Assembly: GCA_018334165.1 (NCBI GenBank) | Contig: JAGXTB010000039.1 | Coordinates: 1 to 32,301 of the forward strand | Source: Sphingomonadales bacterium | Lineage (GTDB): Bacteria; Pseudomonadota; Alphaproteobacteria; Sphingomonadales; Sphingomonadaceae | DNA length: 32,301 nucleotides | Reading direction: 5' to 3' | Shown: positions 8,210-16,055 of the stretch, piece after piece | Layout of the letters: every line of letters starts with the position of its first letter | Position numbering within the stretch: the first letter of the stretch is position 1 | The notes under the pieces: generated by a model | Told to the model about the DNA's origin: nothing | Databases searched by the model: none | What the model saw: the letters and a program-made list of their open reading frames with translations, nothing else | Position numbers and translations under genes: made by a program

Positions 8210-9615
8210 CGCACAGGCTCCGTTTCCAGATCGCGGTCAAGCTCGTCGATGCGGGCAAATTCGCTGGCGAGGTCGAGATCGCGGCACAGCAACATATAGA
8301 CCCCGGCCGAAACCGGCAGGCCGATCAGCATCGAGATATCGGCCTTGCCCAGCGCCTCGGCCACGGGCCCAGTGTAAAGCGCGGTCTTGAAGAACGGGAT
8401 CATCGAAGCAAAACCGATGAAGTAGGAGACGAGGCCCCGCCAGTTCCACTTGCCGTAAAGCCCGTCGGCCATGAACATCGCCCGGATCGAATAGCGCCCT
8501 TTGCGCACGAAGAAGAAGTCGACCAGGTTGATCGCGGTCCAGGGGGTGAACAGATAGGCGAGCACGCCCAGGAACGCCTCGAACCCGTGCAATGCATCGC
8601 CGCTGACCACCAGCGACAACGCAAGCGCAACCGCGAAGACCGCGAACAGCGAATAGAGCCGGGCATTGACCCCCAGCTTGATCTTGGTCAGGCTGTCAAC
8701 CACGCTCAGCAGCGTCAGCGAGGCTCCGTAGAAATTGAGCGAAGTGATCGTGATCAGGCCCAGGAAACTGGTGACCAGCATGACCACGCCAAAGCCCGGA
8801 TAGATTGCATCCGAACTGTCGCGCAGCGCGGCGACGATTCCGTCGGGACTGGCGAAGGCGGCAGCGGCGAAAGTGCCCACCAGCATCATCCATGCCCCGC
8901 CGATGAAGGCCCCCCAGAAAGTCCAGAAAAAGCTTTCGCGAATGCCGACTTCCTTGGGCAGATAGCGCGAGTAGTCGGACACGTAGATCGACCAGCTGAG
9001 CTGATAAGCCGCTGCTGCAAAGAACTGCACCAGGAACGGCGTCGGCTTGAATTCACCTGGTGCCAGCAGAGCGGCAAAATCGACAACGCCGAACGCGCCG
9101 ACAGTGAAGATCGCCAGTACCACCAGCATGGCATAGGCCAGCCACCGCTGTGCCTTGTGGATCAGGTCATAGCCCATAACCGCCACCAGCACGGCAATGA
9201 TCGAGAACACGATCACGGTTGGTCCATGCGGCAAGCCCGCCAGCTCCTTTGCCGTATCGGCGGCAAGGGTCTGGTTGAGGGCATTGAAACCGATGTAGGT
9301 GAACAGCGCGACGACCCAGACCAGCAGCGCACCCAGATAGCCAAATTGCGGGCGCGACTGGATCATCTGCGGCAGGCCCAGGTGCGGCCCCTGGGTGCAG
9401 TGGAAGGCCATCAGCACGGTGCCCAGCACACAGCCGCCGATAACCGCCAGCGCCGACCATAACAGGCTGAGCCCGGCCGCGACGCTGATCGCCCCGGTGG
9501 CCAAGGTCGCCAGGTGGGCATCGCCGGTGAACCAGATCGGCCAGAGGTGCCAGACCTTGCCGTGGCGCTCCTTCAGGGGGACGTAGTCGATTGATCTTTG
9601 TTCGATCAGTGCCAC
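8206..9615 (-). CDS. NCS1-family (cytosine/purine permease-like) inner-membrane transporter
   Basis: A 469-aa polytopic protein with about 12 hydrophobic segments. It has the hallmarks of nucleobase:cation symporter-1 proteins: WPIWFTGDAHLATLATGA at TM1, GLSLLWSALAVIGG, GPHLGLPQMIQSRPQFG, SWSIYVSDYSRYLP, LLSVVDSLTKIK, and FTPWTAINLVDFFFVRKGRYS. Classic members carry cytosine, allantoin, hydantoins or thiamine. Here it lies between carnitine dehydrogenase (24 bp upstream) and the exported hydrolase (ATGA overlap), and no BCCT or ABC betaine transporter is in the window. I infer that it may carry carnitine or a related betaine, which would be an unusual substrate for this family. The start is GTG 9615, preceded by a GGGGGAG Shine-Dalgarno about 10 nt upstream. 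Family call strong, substrate unknown. Confidence 0.85.
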   Translation of the reverse strand: MALIEQRSIDYVPLKERHGKVWHLWPIWFTGDAHLATLATGAISVAAGLSLLWSALAVIGGCVLGTVLMAFHCTQGPHLGLPQMIQSRPQFGYLGALLVWVVALFTYIGFNALNQTLAADTAKELAGLPHGPTVIVFSIIAVLVAVMGYDLIHKAQRWLAYAMLVVLAIFTVGAFGVVDFAALLAPGEFKPTPFLVQFFAAAAYQLSWSIYVSDYSRYLPKEVGIRESFFWTFWGAFIGGAWMMLVGTFAAAAFASPDGIVAALRDSSDAIYPGFGVVMLVTSFLGLITITSLNFYGASLTLLSVVDSLTKIKLGVNARLYSLFAVFAVALALSLVVSGDALHGFEAFLGVLAYLFTPWTAINLVDFFFVRKGRYSIRAMFMADGLYGKWNWRGLVSYFIGFASMIPFFKTALYTGPVAEALGKADISMLIGLPVSAGVYMLLCRDLDLASEFARIDELDRDLETEPVR

Positions 9616-9639
9616 TGGCCGTTTCTCCCCCTCATGCCG

Positions 9640-11115
9640 CTAGCCCGGCATTCTTATGCTGCGACCGGCACCGTCGGGTGGTGCCAGATGTTGCTGTTCG
9701 TCGGCAAGCCCGCGGATTGCTGCGGCGATTGATTCCGGTGCAGAAGCCGATCGTTCGGCCTTGGCATCGACATGGACCAGCATGTGTTCGCCAGTCGCGA
9801 TCAGCGTTCCTGTGTCGAGATTTGTCATCGCGTGGAACAAGTGCAGCCGCTTGCCATCGCTGCCCAGCACCCTGCTGCGAACTTCGACCTTCTGGCCAAG
9901 CCGGGCCTGGCCCAGGTGGCGGATGTGGGTTTCGACGGTGTAGAAACTGAAACCGCTGGCGACATAGTCCGGCCCTGCACCGATCCGGGCGAGCACCACA
10001 TCGGTCGCATCGCCGAACAGCTTGAGATAGCAGCTTTCGGTCAGGTGATCGTTGTAGTCGATCCATTCGGGCATGACCGGCGTGTGGCAGGTCAGCAAGT
10101 GTCCATCGCCGCAGTCACTGCCCAGCTTGACCGCTTCCTTACCCGCCAGGCTTTCGCGATAGGCCTTGGCCACCGCGCCTGCGGCGAAATCGCTGCGTTC
10201 CAGCGCATGGATCACATCGACCAGGCAATTGTCGCGCAGCGCCTCGTATTCGCGCAGGCCGATCCCGGCCGCCTGCTCGTCCGACTGGGCGGCGACCGTG
10301 TCGATCAGCTCGTCAGTCAGTTTGGGGCCGACCAGTTTGGTCCAGGGCCATTCCATCGACGGGCCGAACTGGTGGAGGAAGTGCCGCATCCCGGCTTCCC
10401 CGCCTGCCAGCCGGTAGGTCAGGAAGGTGCCCATGAACGACCAGCGCAGCCCCGCGCCAAAGCGGATCGCGTCGTCAATTTCGGCGGCGGTGGCGATCCC
10501 GTCGTTGATCAGCCACAGCGCCTCGCGCCAGACAGCCTCCAGCAAGCGGTCGGCGATGAAGCCGTCGATCTCGTGCCGGACATGCAGCACTTTCATGCCG
10601 ATGCGGGTGTAGAGCGCGCTGGCAATGTCGATGGTCTGCTGGCTGGTCTGGTCGCCGCCGCAGACTTCGACCAGCGGGAGCAGGTAAACCGGGTTGAAAG
10701 GGTGGCCCACTATCAGCCGGTCGGGCCGCTTCATGACGCTTTGCAGCTTGGTGGGGAGCAGGCCCGAAGTGGACGAACCGATCACCGCATGGGCGGGCAT
10801 GGCTGCATCGATTTCGGCCAGTACCCGCTGTTTGAGGTCTTCGCGCTCGGGCAGGCTTTCCTGGATGAAGTCGGCCTGGCTGACGGCTTCGGCCACGCTG
10901 GCCGCGAAGCTCAGCTTGCCCTCGGCAGGCAGCGCCGCGCCGTGGAGGCGGGTCTGTGCGCGGCGGGCATTGGCGAGGACTTCGAGGGTCTTGCGCTCCA
11001 CCTCCGGGTCGGGATCGAACAAGGCAACGTCGATCCCATTGAGCAGGAACCGCGCCGCCCAGGCCGCGCCGATCACGCCGCCGCCGACGATCCCGACTGC
11101 GCCCACCTCGGCCAT
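9640..11115 (-). CDS. cdhAB: L-carnitine dehydrogenase fused to a betainyl-CoA-type thioesterase
   Basis: A 491-aa bifunctional protein. Residues 1-330 are a 3-hydroxyacyl-CoA-dehydrogenase-like NAD enzyme: Rossmann motif GIVGGGVIG at 8-16, the GHPFNPVYLLPLVEV active-site region at 137-151, and FMGTFLTYRLAGGEAGMRHF, which is characteristic of carnitine 3-dehydrogenase. Residues about 340-470 form a hotdog thioesterase (EWIDYNDH, ATGEHMLVHVD) related to CdhB. The first half oxidises L-carnitine to 3-dehydrocarnitine; the second probably hydrolyses betainyl-CoA produced by the BKACE enzyme encoded immediately upstream (1-bp gap). In Pseudomonas these functions are separate cdhA and cdhB genes, while long carnitine dehydrogenases with this tail are known from other bacteria. 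The gene symbol is a composite used here for clarity. ATG 11115 lacks a strong Shine-Dalgarno and probably relies on coupling. Confidence 0.9.
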   Translation of the reverse strand: MAEVGAVGIVGGGVIGAAWAARFLLNGIDVALFDPDPEVERKTLEVLANARRAQTRLHGAALPAEGKLSFAASVAEAVSQADFIQESLPEREDLKQRVLAEIDAAMPAHAVIGSSTSGLLPTKLQSVMKRPDRLIVGHPFNPVYLLPLVEVCGGDQTSQQTIDIASALYTRIGMKVLHVRHEIDGFIADRLLEAVWREALWLINDGIATAAEIDDAIRFGAGLRWSFMGTFLTYRLAGGEAGMRHFLHQFGPSMEWPWTKLVGPKLTDELIDTVAAQSDEQAAGIGLREYEALRDNCLVDVIHALERSDFAAGAVAKAYRESLAGKEAVKLGSDCGDGHLLTCHTPVMPEWIDYNDHLTESCYLKLFGDATDVVLARIGAGPDYVASGFSFYTVETHIRHLGQARLGQKVEVRSRVLGSDGKRLHLFHAMTNLDTGTLIATGEHMLVHVDAKAERSASAPESIAAAIRGLADEQQHLAPPDGAGRSIRMPG

Positions 11116-11116
11116 G

Positions 11117-12007
11117 TCAGCGCTTTACCAGCTTGAGCTTGGCGCGCACTTCGGCCGGACCCAGGATCTTCGCGCCCATTCCGGTCAGCACCTGCACCGC
11201 GCGTTCGACCAACTGGCCGTTCGAGGCGAACTGGCCCTTGGCAAGGTAGAGGTTGTCCTCCAGCCCCACGCGGACGTTGCCGCCCGCCAGCGCTGCCATG
11301 GCCACGAAGGGCAGCTGGTTGCGGCTGATCGAGAACCCGCTGAATATCCCGCCCGGCGGCATTTGGTGGACCATCGCCATGGTGGTCAGCGGATCGTCGG
11401 GCGCGCCATAGGGGATACCCAGGCACAGCTGGATCATCACCGGATCGTCGAGCAGGCCGTCGCGGATCAGCTCCTTGACGAAGACCAGGTGTCCGGTGTC
11501 AAACACTTCCAGCTCGGGCCGCACGCCCAGCCGCTGCACTTCGGCGGCCATGGTCCGCAGCATGCCGGGGGTGTTGGTCATCACATAGTCGGCTTCGGCA
11601 AAATTCATCGTCCCGCAATCGAGCGTGCAGATTTCGGGCAGCAGTTGCTGGACGTGGGCCAGCCGCTCCAGCGGGCCAACCATGTCGGTCCCGGCGGGAT
11701 CGAGGGGTAGGGGTGCCTCTCCGGGACCGAACACGATGTCGCCGCCCATTCCGGCAGTGAAGTTGATGATCACGTCGGTGTCGCTGGCGCGGATCCGTTC
11801 CTTGACCTCGCGGTAAAGCGCCACGTCGCGGCAGCCTTTGCCGGTTTCGGGATCGCGCACGTGGATATGGGCAATCGCTGCTCCGGCCCGGGCCGCCTCG
11901 ATCGCCGCATTGGCGATCTGTTCGGGAGTGATCGGCAGATCCGGGTGCAGACCTTGGGTATTGCCCGATCCGGTCACCGCGCAGGTAATGAACGGCTCAA
12001 AATTCAT
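11117..12007 (-). CDS. cdhC: BKACE-family 3-dehydrocarnitine:acetyl-CoA cleavage enzyme, CdhC-like
   Basis: A 296-aa TIM-barrel beta-keto acid cleavage enzyme (former DUF849). The zinc ligands are visible as His47 and His49 in HIHVRD and Glu250 in [16 protein letters not shown] and ISRNQLPF are further family segments. BKACE enzymes condense a beta-keto acid with acetyl-CoA, giving acetoacetate and a new CoA ester. For dehydrocarnitine the product is betainyl-CoA. Tight linkage to carnitine dehydrogenase (1-bp gap) and to a CdhR-type regulator makes dehydrocarnitine the best substrate prediction. I start at ATG 12007 because it is followed by the conserved [13 protein letters not shown] and preceded by AGGGAGAGAG; a longer reading to 12091 would run through the operator region. 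Confidence 0.9.
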   Translation of the reverse strand: MNFEPFITCAVTGSGNTQGLHPDLPITPEQIANAAIEAARAGAAIAHIHVRDPETGKGCRDVALYREVKERIRASDTDVIINFTAGMGGDIVFGPGEAPLPLDPAGTDMVGPLERLAHVQQLLPEICTLDCGTMNFAEADYVMTNTPGMLRTMAAEVQRLGVRPELEVFDTGHLVFVKELIRDGLLDDPVMIQLCLGIPYGAPDDPLTTMAMVHQMPPGGIFSGFSISRNQLPFVAMAALAGGNVRVGLEDNLYLAKGQFASNGQLVERAVQVLTGMGAKILGPAEVRAKLKLVKR

Positions 12008-12064
12008 CGCTCTCTCCCTGACGGGGAGCTTATGGGCGAATCGGCCTGACACAAACGGCGTTTC

Positions 12065-12091
12065 GCGACAAAAGATTGCGAGTTGCGACAA
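12065..12091. promoter_or_regulatory. Direct repeat GCGACAA, candidate AraC/GlxA-type operator
   Basis: GCGACAA occurs at 12065-12071 and again at 12085-12091, exactly 20 bp apart (about two helical turns), in the 103-bp gap between the divergent cdhC and cdhR starts. Same-face direct repeats of about this spacing are the usual operator form for AraC/XylS-type activators. I infer a CdhR-like binding site controlling the carnitine operon and possibly the regulator itself. Confidence 0.5.
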
Positions 12092-12110
12092 GACTGCCTA
12101 GACTGGCTTG

Positions 12111-13040
12111 GTGGAAGAACTGGCCTTTCTGCTGCTCCCCGGATTTTCGGCGATGGCGTTTTTCTCAGCCGTAGAGCCGCTGCGGATCGCCAATCGGCTG
12201 GCCGGGCGAGAGCTTTATCGCTGGAGCGTCCATGTCGCCCGGGGCGATCATGCCGAAGCGTCCAACGGCCTGCAGATTCGTGGGGAAGGGCCAATCGACG
12301 AAGCGACCAAGACTCTGGTGGTCTGTGCTGGGTTCAATCCACTGGCGCTGGCCGATCCGCGGCTGCTGGGGCAATTGCGCCGGGTCTGGCGGCGCGGCGG
12401 CAGTGTGGGCGCGATCGATACCGGGGCTTTCTTGCTGGCCGAGGCCGGCATCCTGGGGCGCGATCCGATCACACTGCACTGGGAAGCCGCGAGTGAATTC
12501 GCGCTGCGCTATCCGCAGATCCCGGTCTCCACCGAACTGTTCGAGCGGCACGCCCGGCTGTTCACTTGCGCCGGCGGCACCGCGGCGATGGACTTGATGC
12601 TTGAAGCGATTGCCTTTGCCCACGGTGGGGTTCTGGCCAAGGCGGTCTCGGATCAGTTGATCCACGACCGGATCCGCTCACCGGGGGAAGCCCAGCGCGG
12701 GCTGGACCCGGCCTTTGTCCGCCATCCGCTGCTGGCGCAGGTGGTGCGGATCATGGAGAGCAACCTGGCCGAGCCGCTTTCGATCGAGCGTCTGGCCGAA
12801 GTAGCCGGGCATGACCGGCGGCTGATCGAACGCCAGTTCCAGCGCGTGCTGGGTCAGGCTCCGGGGCACTACTACCGCGAACTTCGGCTGCACCACGCGC
12901 TGACCCAGATCCGCAAGCAAGGCTTGGCGGTCCACCGCGCTGCGGCCTTGGCCGGGTTCTCGTCGCAGCCGGTGTTCAGCCGGGCTTGCCGAGCCCACTT
13001 CGGCAAAAGCCCGCGCGAAGTGCTGGCTTCAGGCGCGTGA
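12111..13040 (+). CDS. cdhR: GlxA-type AraC family transcriptional regulator, CdhR-like
   Basis: A protein of about 309 aa with an N-terminal DJ-1/PfpI-like amidotransferase domain (about 1-165; AFLLLPGFSAMAFFSAVEPLR, GAFLLAEAGIL, TCAGGTAAMDLML) and a C-terminal AraC helix-turn-helix pair (about 210-305; EPLSIERLAEVAGHDRRLIERQFQ and SQPVFSRACRAHFGKSPREVL). This is the architecture of CdhR and GbdR, the carnitine and glycine betaine activators of Pseudomonas. Its divergent position beside cdhC and the carnitine dehydrogenase fusion favours CdhR. An in-frame TAG lies just upstream at 12099-12101, leaving only TTG 12108 or GTG 12111 as starts; I prefer GTG. Its 3' end overlaps the convergent homocysteine methyltransferase gene by 12 bp. 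Confidence 0.85.
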   Translation: MEELAFLLLPGFSAMAFFSAVEPLRIANRLAGRELYRWSVHVARGDHAEASNGLQIRGEGPIDEATKTLVVCAGFNPLALADPRLLGQLRRVWRRGGSVGAIDTGAFLLAEAGILGRDPITLHWEAASEFALRYPQIPVSTELFERHARLFTCAGGTAAMDLMLEAIAFAHGGVLAKAVSDQLIHDRIRSPGEAQRGLDPAFVRHPLLAQVVRIMESNLAEPLSIERLAEVAGHDRRLIERQFQRVLGQAPGHYYRELRLHHALTQIRKQGLAVHRAAALAGFSSQPVFSRACRAHFGKSPREVLASGA

Positions 13041-13910
13041 GGCGGCAATCGCGGCGATGTGCTCAGGCCCGATCCCGCAGCATCCGCCGATGATTGTTGC
13101 GCCCTGGTCCAGCCATTCCCGAACCCAGCCAAGGTAGCCCGCAGGGTCCAGATCCTCGCGGATCGGCAGCAGCGTTTCGTTGGCGGTGGCCTCCTCGCTC
13201 TGCGGCGGGAAGGCGTTGGCATAGACCCCGATCGGGATCGCGGCGCTGGCTACCTGCCGAACCGCGGCACTCATCACTTCGGGCTGGCTGCAATTGAACA
13301 GCAGCGCCGCTGCGCCGGCTTCCAGTGCCAGCGCAGCGGCCAGTTCGACCGGTTCGCCCGAGCGCAAGCGCGCCTTGGTGGCGGCATCAGGAGCGCCGTC
13401 CTCCAGCGTGAAGGACAGCCACAAGGGCCGCTCGTCGCCGGCCAGCAGGTCGGCAATCACCCGCGCTTCCTCGGTCGCCGAGAGCGTTTCTGCCAGCCAC
13501 AGGTCGGCATGCGGAGCAAGCCCGGCGATCAAAGGCACAAGCATTCGCCGTGCCTCAACTGCATCGAACAGGTCGGGGCGATAGGACCCACAGACCGGCG
13601 GCAGGCTGGCTGCCACCCGGACCTTGCGGCCCCCCTCATCGGCGGCCTGCCGCGCGACCTGTCCGGCCCGGTCCGCCAGGGCTTGCCCCTGACCGGCAAA
13701 CCGCTCCTCGCCAATATGGAACGGGACCAGCGCATAGGAGTTTGTGGTGATCACTTCGGCCCCGGCGGCAATGTACGCGCGGTGCACCGCCAGCACCGCC
13801 TCGGGTGCCTCGATCATCGCCAAGGCCGACCATTCGGGCTGCCGGAACGGCGCGCCGATCCGCTTAAGCTCGCGGCCCAGACCGCCGTCGAGGAGCTGAA
13901 ACGCGGTCAT
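13029..13910 (-). CDS. Homocysteine S-methyltransferase (BHMT/MmuM family)
   Basis: A 293-aa zinc methyltransferase. The N-terminal LLDGGLGRELKRIGAPF and the three zinc-binding cysteines Cys207 (FNCSQPE) and Cys277-Cys278 (GGCCGIGPEH) define the family. Members move a methyl group from S-methylmethionine, betaine or similar donors to homocysteine, giving methionine. In this locus glycine betaine is a plausible donor, giving dimethylglycine; S-methylmethionine (MmuM) is the alternative, and the length fits MmuM-type proteins better than the longer animal BHMT. I use ATG 13910 (MTAFQLLDGG) because it begins at the family's normal N-terminus; an upstream TTG at 13952 adds unconserved residues. 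It is divergent from the crotonase/DmdA-like pair and convergent with cdhR. Confidence 0.85.
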   Translation of the reverse strand: MTAFQLLDGGLGRELKRIGAPFRQPEWSALAMIEAPEAVLAVHRAYIAAGAEVITTNSYALVPFHIGEERFAGQGQALADRAGQVARQAADEGGRKVRVAASLPPVCGSYRPDLFDAVEARRMLVPLIAGLAPHADLWLAETLSATEEARVIADLLAGDERPLWLSFTLEDGAPDAATKARLRSGEPVELAAALALEAGAAALLFNCSQPEVMSAAVRQVASAAIPIGVYANAFPPQSEEATANETLLPIREDLDPAGYLGWVREWLDQGATIIGGCCGIGPEHIAAIAASRA

Positions 13911-14080
13911 GCTCTTTGCACCGAATGCCAAAATGTCATTGCTGGTTCTCAATTCGATTTGCGGTCACAATTGGGTTTCCTTGAAATCAGCGAACGGGCT
14001 AGCACCGCCGCATCTGCAAGCTTGCGCGCCATTTTTCAACGTGCAAGTCCGAAGTCTGTTTCGCATTGGGGAGGTGCGCG
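13911..14080. other. Divergent intergenic region between the homocysteine methyltransferase and the crotonase
   Basis: This 170-bp gap must hold promoters for both flanking genes. Visible structures are a perfect 10-bp palindrome GCAAGCTTGC at 14016-14025 and a further GTGCAAG at 14041-14047, which pairs imperfectly with CTTGCGC at 14021-14027. I cannot pick convincing -35/-10 boxes. Position 14068-14074 holds the strong Shine-Dalgarno that sets the crotonase start. Confidence 0.35.
14068..14074 (+). promoter_or_regulatory. Ribosome binding site that selects a TTG start
   Basis: GGGGAGG at 14068-14074 is followed by a 6-nt spacer and TTG at 14081. No ATG is available nearby except 14117, which lies inside the family's N-terminal region and has no Shine-Dalgarno. 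This makes TTG 14081 the best start for the crotonase. Confidence 0.65.
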
Positions 14081-14884
14081 TTGCCAAAGGCCGATTCCGT
14101 TCCGTCGCTTGAATTCATGCAGGTCGAAGCCCAGGGCGAAGTGCTGGTGGTCACGCTTGATCGCGCGGACAAACGCAATGCCCTGTCGGCCGCCTTCATT
14201 GAAGAGATTTTCGACCTGTTCGAATGGGTCCGCCGGGCCGATAGCGTGCGGGCCGTGGTCATGCGGGCGGAAGGTAGCGTATTCTGCGCCGGGCTCGATC
14301 TGATCGAGCATCATCTGGAAGATCGCTCGGCAACCGACTTCATGTACATCTGCCGCCGCTGGCATGCCGCCTTTGATGCGATCCAGCATTGCGGCAAGCC
14401 GGTGGTCGGTGCGCTCAACGGCGCAGTCGTGGGCGGCGGGCTGGAGCTCGCTTCCGCGTTCCATATCCGGGTGGCCGATCCGACCACTTACTTTGCCTTG
14501 CCTGAAGGCCAGCGCGGGATCTTCACCGGCGGCGGGGCTACGGTGCGGGTCGCCGGGCTGGTGGGTGAGGCGCGGATGATCGACATGATGCTGACCGGCC
14601 GGGTCTATTCGGGTGAGGAAGCGGTTTCGGTTGGCCTGTGCCAATACCTCACCGATGGGCCCAGTCTGGACAGGGCGATGGAGATCGCTCGCACAGCCGC
14701 GCAGAACCCGCCGCTGTCGAACTTTGCGATCACTTCTGGCATTGCCCACATCGGCAACATGGCCTCCGCCGATGCCTTCTATGCCGAAGCCTTCATCGCC
14801 GGGATCACCAACACCCAGCCGGCCTCAAAAGAGCGGCTGGCTTCGTTCATGAACAAGACCGCCGCCAAAGTGCTCAAGTCCTGA
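14081..14884 (+). CDS. Enoyl-CoA hydratase/isomerase (crotonase) family protein
   Basis: A 267-aa crotonase. It has the N-terminal strand [16 protein letters not shown], the oxyanion-hole segments SVFCAGLDL and [16 protein letters not shown], and both candidate catalytic acids: Glu122 (GGGLELA) and Glu142 (LPEGQRG). After the second acid it reads [12 protein letters not shown] instead of the common IPGAGGTQRL, so it is a different subfamily from CaiD at the left end. It lies 66 bp upstream of, and on the same strand as, the DmdA-like gene. Hydration of a betaine-derived or sulfonium-derived enoyl-CoA is possible; DmdD, which acts on methylthioacryloyl-CoA in DMSP breakdown, is also a crotonase. 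I cannot assign the substrate. The TTG start is chosen from the GGGGAGG site 6 nt upstream. Confidence 0.75.
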   Translation: MPKADSVPSLEFMQVEAQGEVLVVTLDRADKRNALSAAFIEEIFDLFEWVRRADSVRAVVMRAEGSVFCAGLDLIEHHLEDRSATDFMYICRRWHAAFDAIQHCGKPVVGALNGAVVGGGLELASAFHIRVADPTTYFALPEGQRGIFTGGGATVRVAGLVGEARMIDMMLTGRVYSGEEAVSVGLCQYLTDGPSLDRAMEIARTAAQNPPLSNFAITSGIAHIGNMASADAFYAEAFIAGITNTQPASKERLASFMNKTAAKVLKS

Positions 14885-14950
14885 TTCAGGCATGAGCGCT
14901 GCACATGCCCCGCGCCACTGGCATGGCTAGAGTTCGGCAAGGAGAGACCC

Positions 14951-16054
14951 ATGGTTGCAGTATTCCCCACCGCGCGGCTGCGGACTTCGCCGTTTTACGA
15001 TTCCGCGGTCGCCGAAGGCATGACGGCGGCGAGCATCTATAACCGGATGATCATGCCGACCTCCTACGGCGATCCCGAGGCCGAGTACTGGCGGATCATC
15101 GAAGGCGTTTCGCAGTGGGATGTCGGGGTTGAGCGGCAAGTCCAGCTCAAGGGCCGCGATGCCGGGCGTCTGGCCCAGATCCTGGCCGCGCGCGACTTGT
15201 CCAGATGCAAGCACGGGCAGGGCAAGTATGTGCCGATCTGCAATCACCGCGGCACGGTGTTCAACGACCCGATCCTGCTCAAGCACTCCGACGACCTCTA
15301 CTGGTTTTCGATTGCCGACAACGATTTGTGGCTGTGGGCCAATGCGATCGTCGCCGAGCGCGGGCTGGATGTTGAGGTTAGCGAGCCCGACGTTTCGCCG
15401 ATGGCACTCCAGGGCCCCAAGGCCGAGGATGTGGTCGCATCGGTGCTGGGCGACTGGGTGCGCGAGCTCAAGTACTTCTGGTTCCGCGACAGCGAGATTG
15501 AGGGCATTCCCATCACTGTCCAGCGGTCCGGGTGGTCAAAGCAGGGCGGCTTTGAGATCTACCTCAAGGACGGGACCAAAGGCACGCAGCTCTGGAACAT
15601 CTTCAAGGAGGCCGGACAGCCCTATGGGATTGGCCCTGGCGCGCCGGCAACCGCAGAACGCACCGAAAGCGGACTGGTCTCGGTCGGCGGTGATACGGAT
15701 GCCGATACCAATCCGTTCGAAGTGCGGATGGGGAGCTACGTCAGTCTGGATGTGCCCGACGATACGCTGGGCATTGCCGCGCTGCGGCGGATTGCCAGCG
15801 AGGGGCCGAAGCGGCACCAGCTGGGCCTGATCCTCGAAGGCTCAACCCCTGAGCCGCTTGGCTTCAGCTGGGAGGACATCCGGGTGAACGGCAAGACGGC
15901 GGGCCATATGACCAACTGCGTCTGGTCGCCGCGGATGAAGGCCAATATCGGTTATGCGCTGATCGGAGTTGAGCAGCAGGCCGGAGGCACGGTGGAGATC
16001 GACCGCAAATCCGGGCCTTGCGCGGCCCGGCTGGTCGAACTGCCGTTCCTTTGA
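14951..16054 (+). CDS. DmdA-like tetrahydrofolate-dependent demethylase (GcvT fold)
   Basis: A 367-aa aminomethyltransferase-fold protein. Segments YNRMIMPTSY, VSQWDVGVERQVQLKG, NDPILLK, WFSIADNDLWLWA, ALQGPKAEDV, RSGWSKQGGFEIY (about 192-204) and GIGPGAP agree, as far as I recall the family, more closely with DMSP demethylase DmdA than with GcvT. DmdA moves a methyl group from dimethylsulfoniopropionate to THF. Glycine betaine and DMSP are close structural analogues, and all surrounding genes deal with quaternary amines and THF one-carbon units. The real substrate could therefore be glycine betaine, dimethylglycine or DMSP. Start ATG 14951 has AAGGAG 6 nt upstream. A crotonase precedes it on the same strand. 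Family well supported; substrate unresolved and worth testing. Confidence 0.75.
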   Translation: MVAVFPTARLRTSPFYDSAVAEGMTAASIYNRMIMPTSYGDPEAEYWRIIEGVSQWDVGVERQVQLKGRDAGRLAQILAARDLSRCKHGQGKYVPICNHRGTVFNDPILLKHSDDLYWFSIADNDLWLWANAIVAERGLDVEVSEPDVSPMALQGPKAEDVVASVLGDWVRELKYFWFRDSEIEGIPITVQRSGWSKQGGFEIYLKDGTKGTQLWNIFKEAGQPYGIGPGAPATAERTESGLVSVGGDTDADTNPFEVRMGSYVSLDVPDDTLGIAALRRIASEGPKRHQLGLILEGSTPEPLGFSWEDIRVNGKTAGHMTNCVWSPRMKANIGYALIGVEQQAGGTVEIDRKSGPCAARLVELPFL

Positions 16055-16055
16055 T

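Noticed and set aside
12008-12091. N-terminal extension of the BKACE gene to 12091
   Set aside because: The extra residues are unconserved and would cover the repeat-containing divergent promoter. ATG 12007 has a proper ribosome site and the normal family N-terminus.
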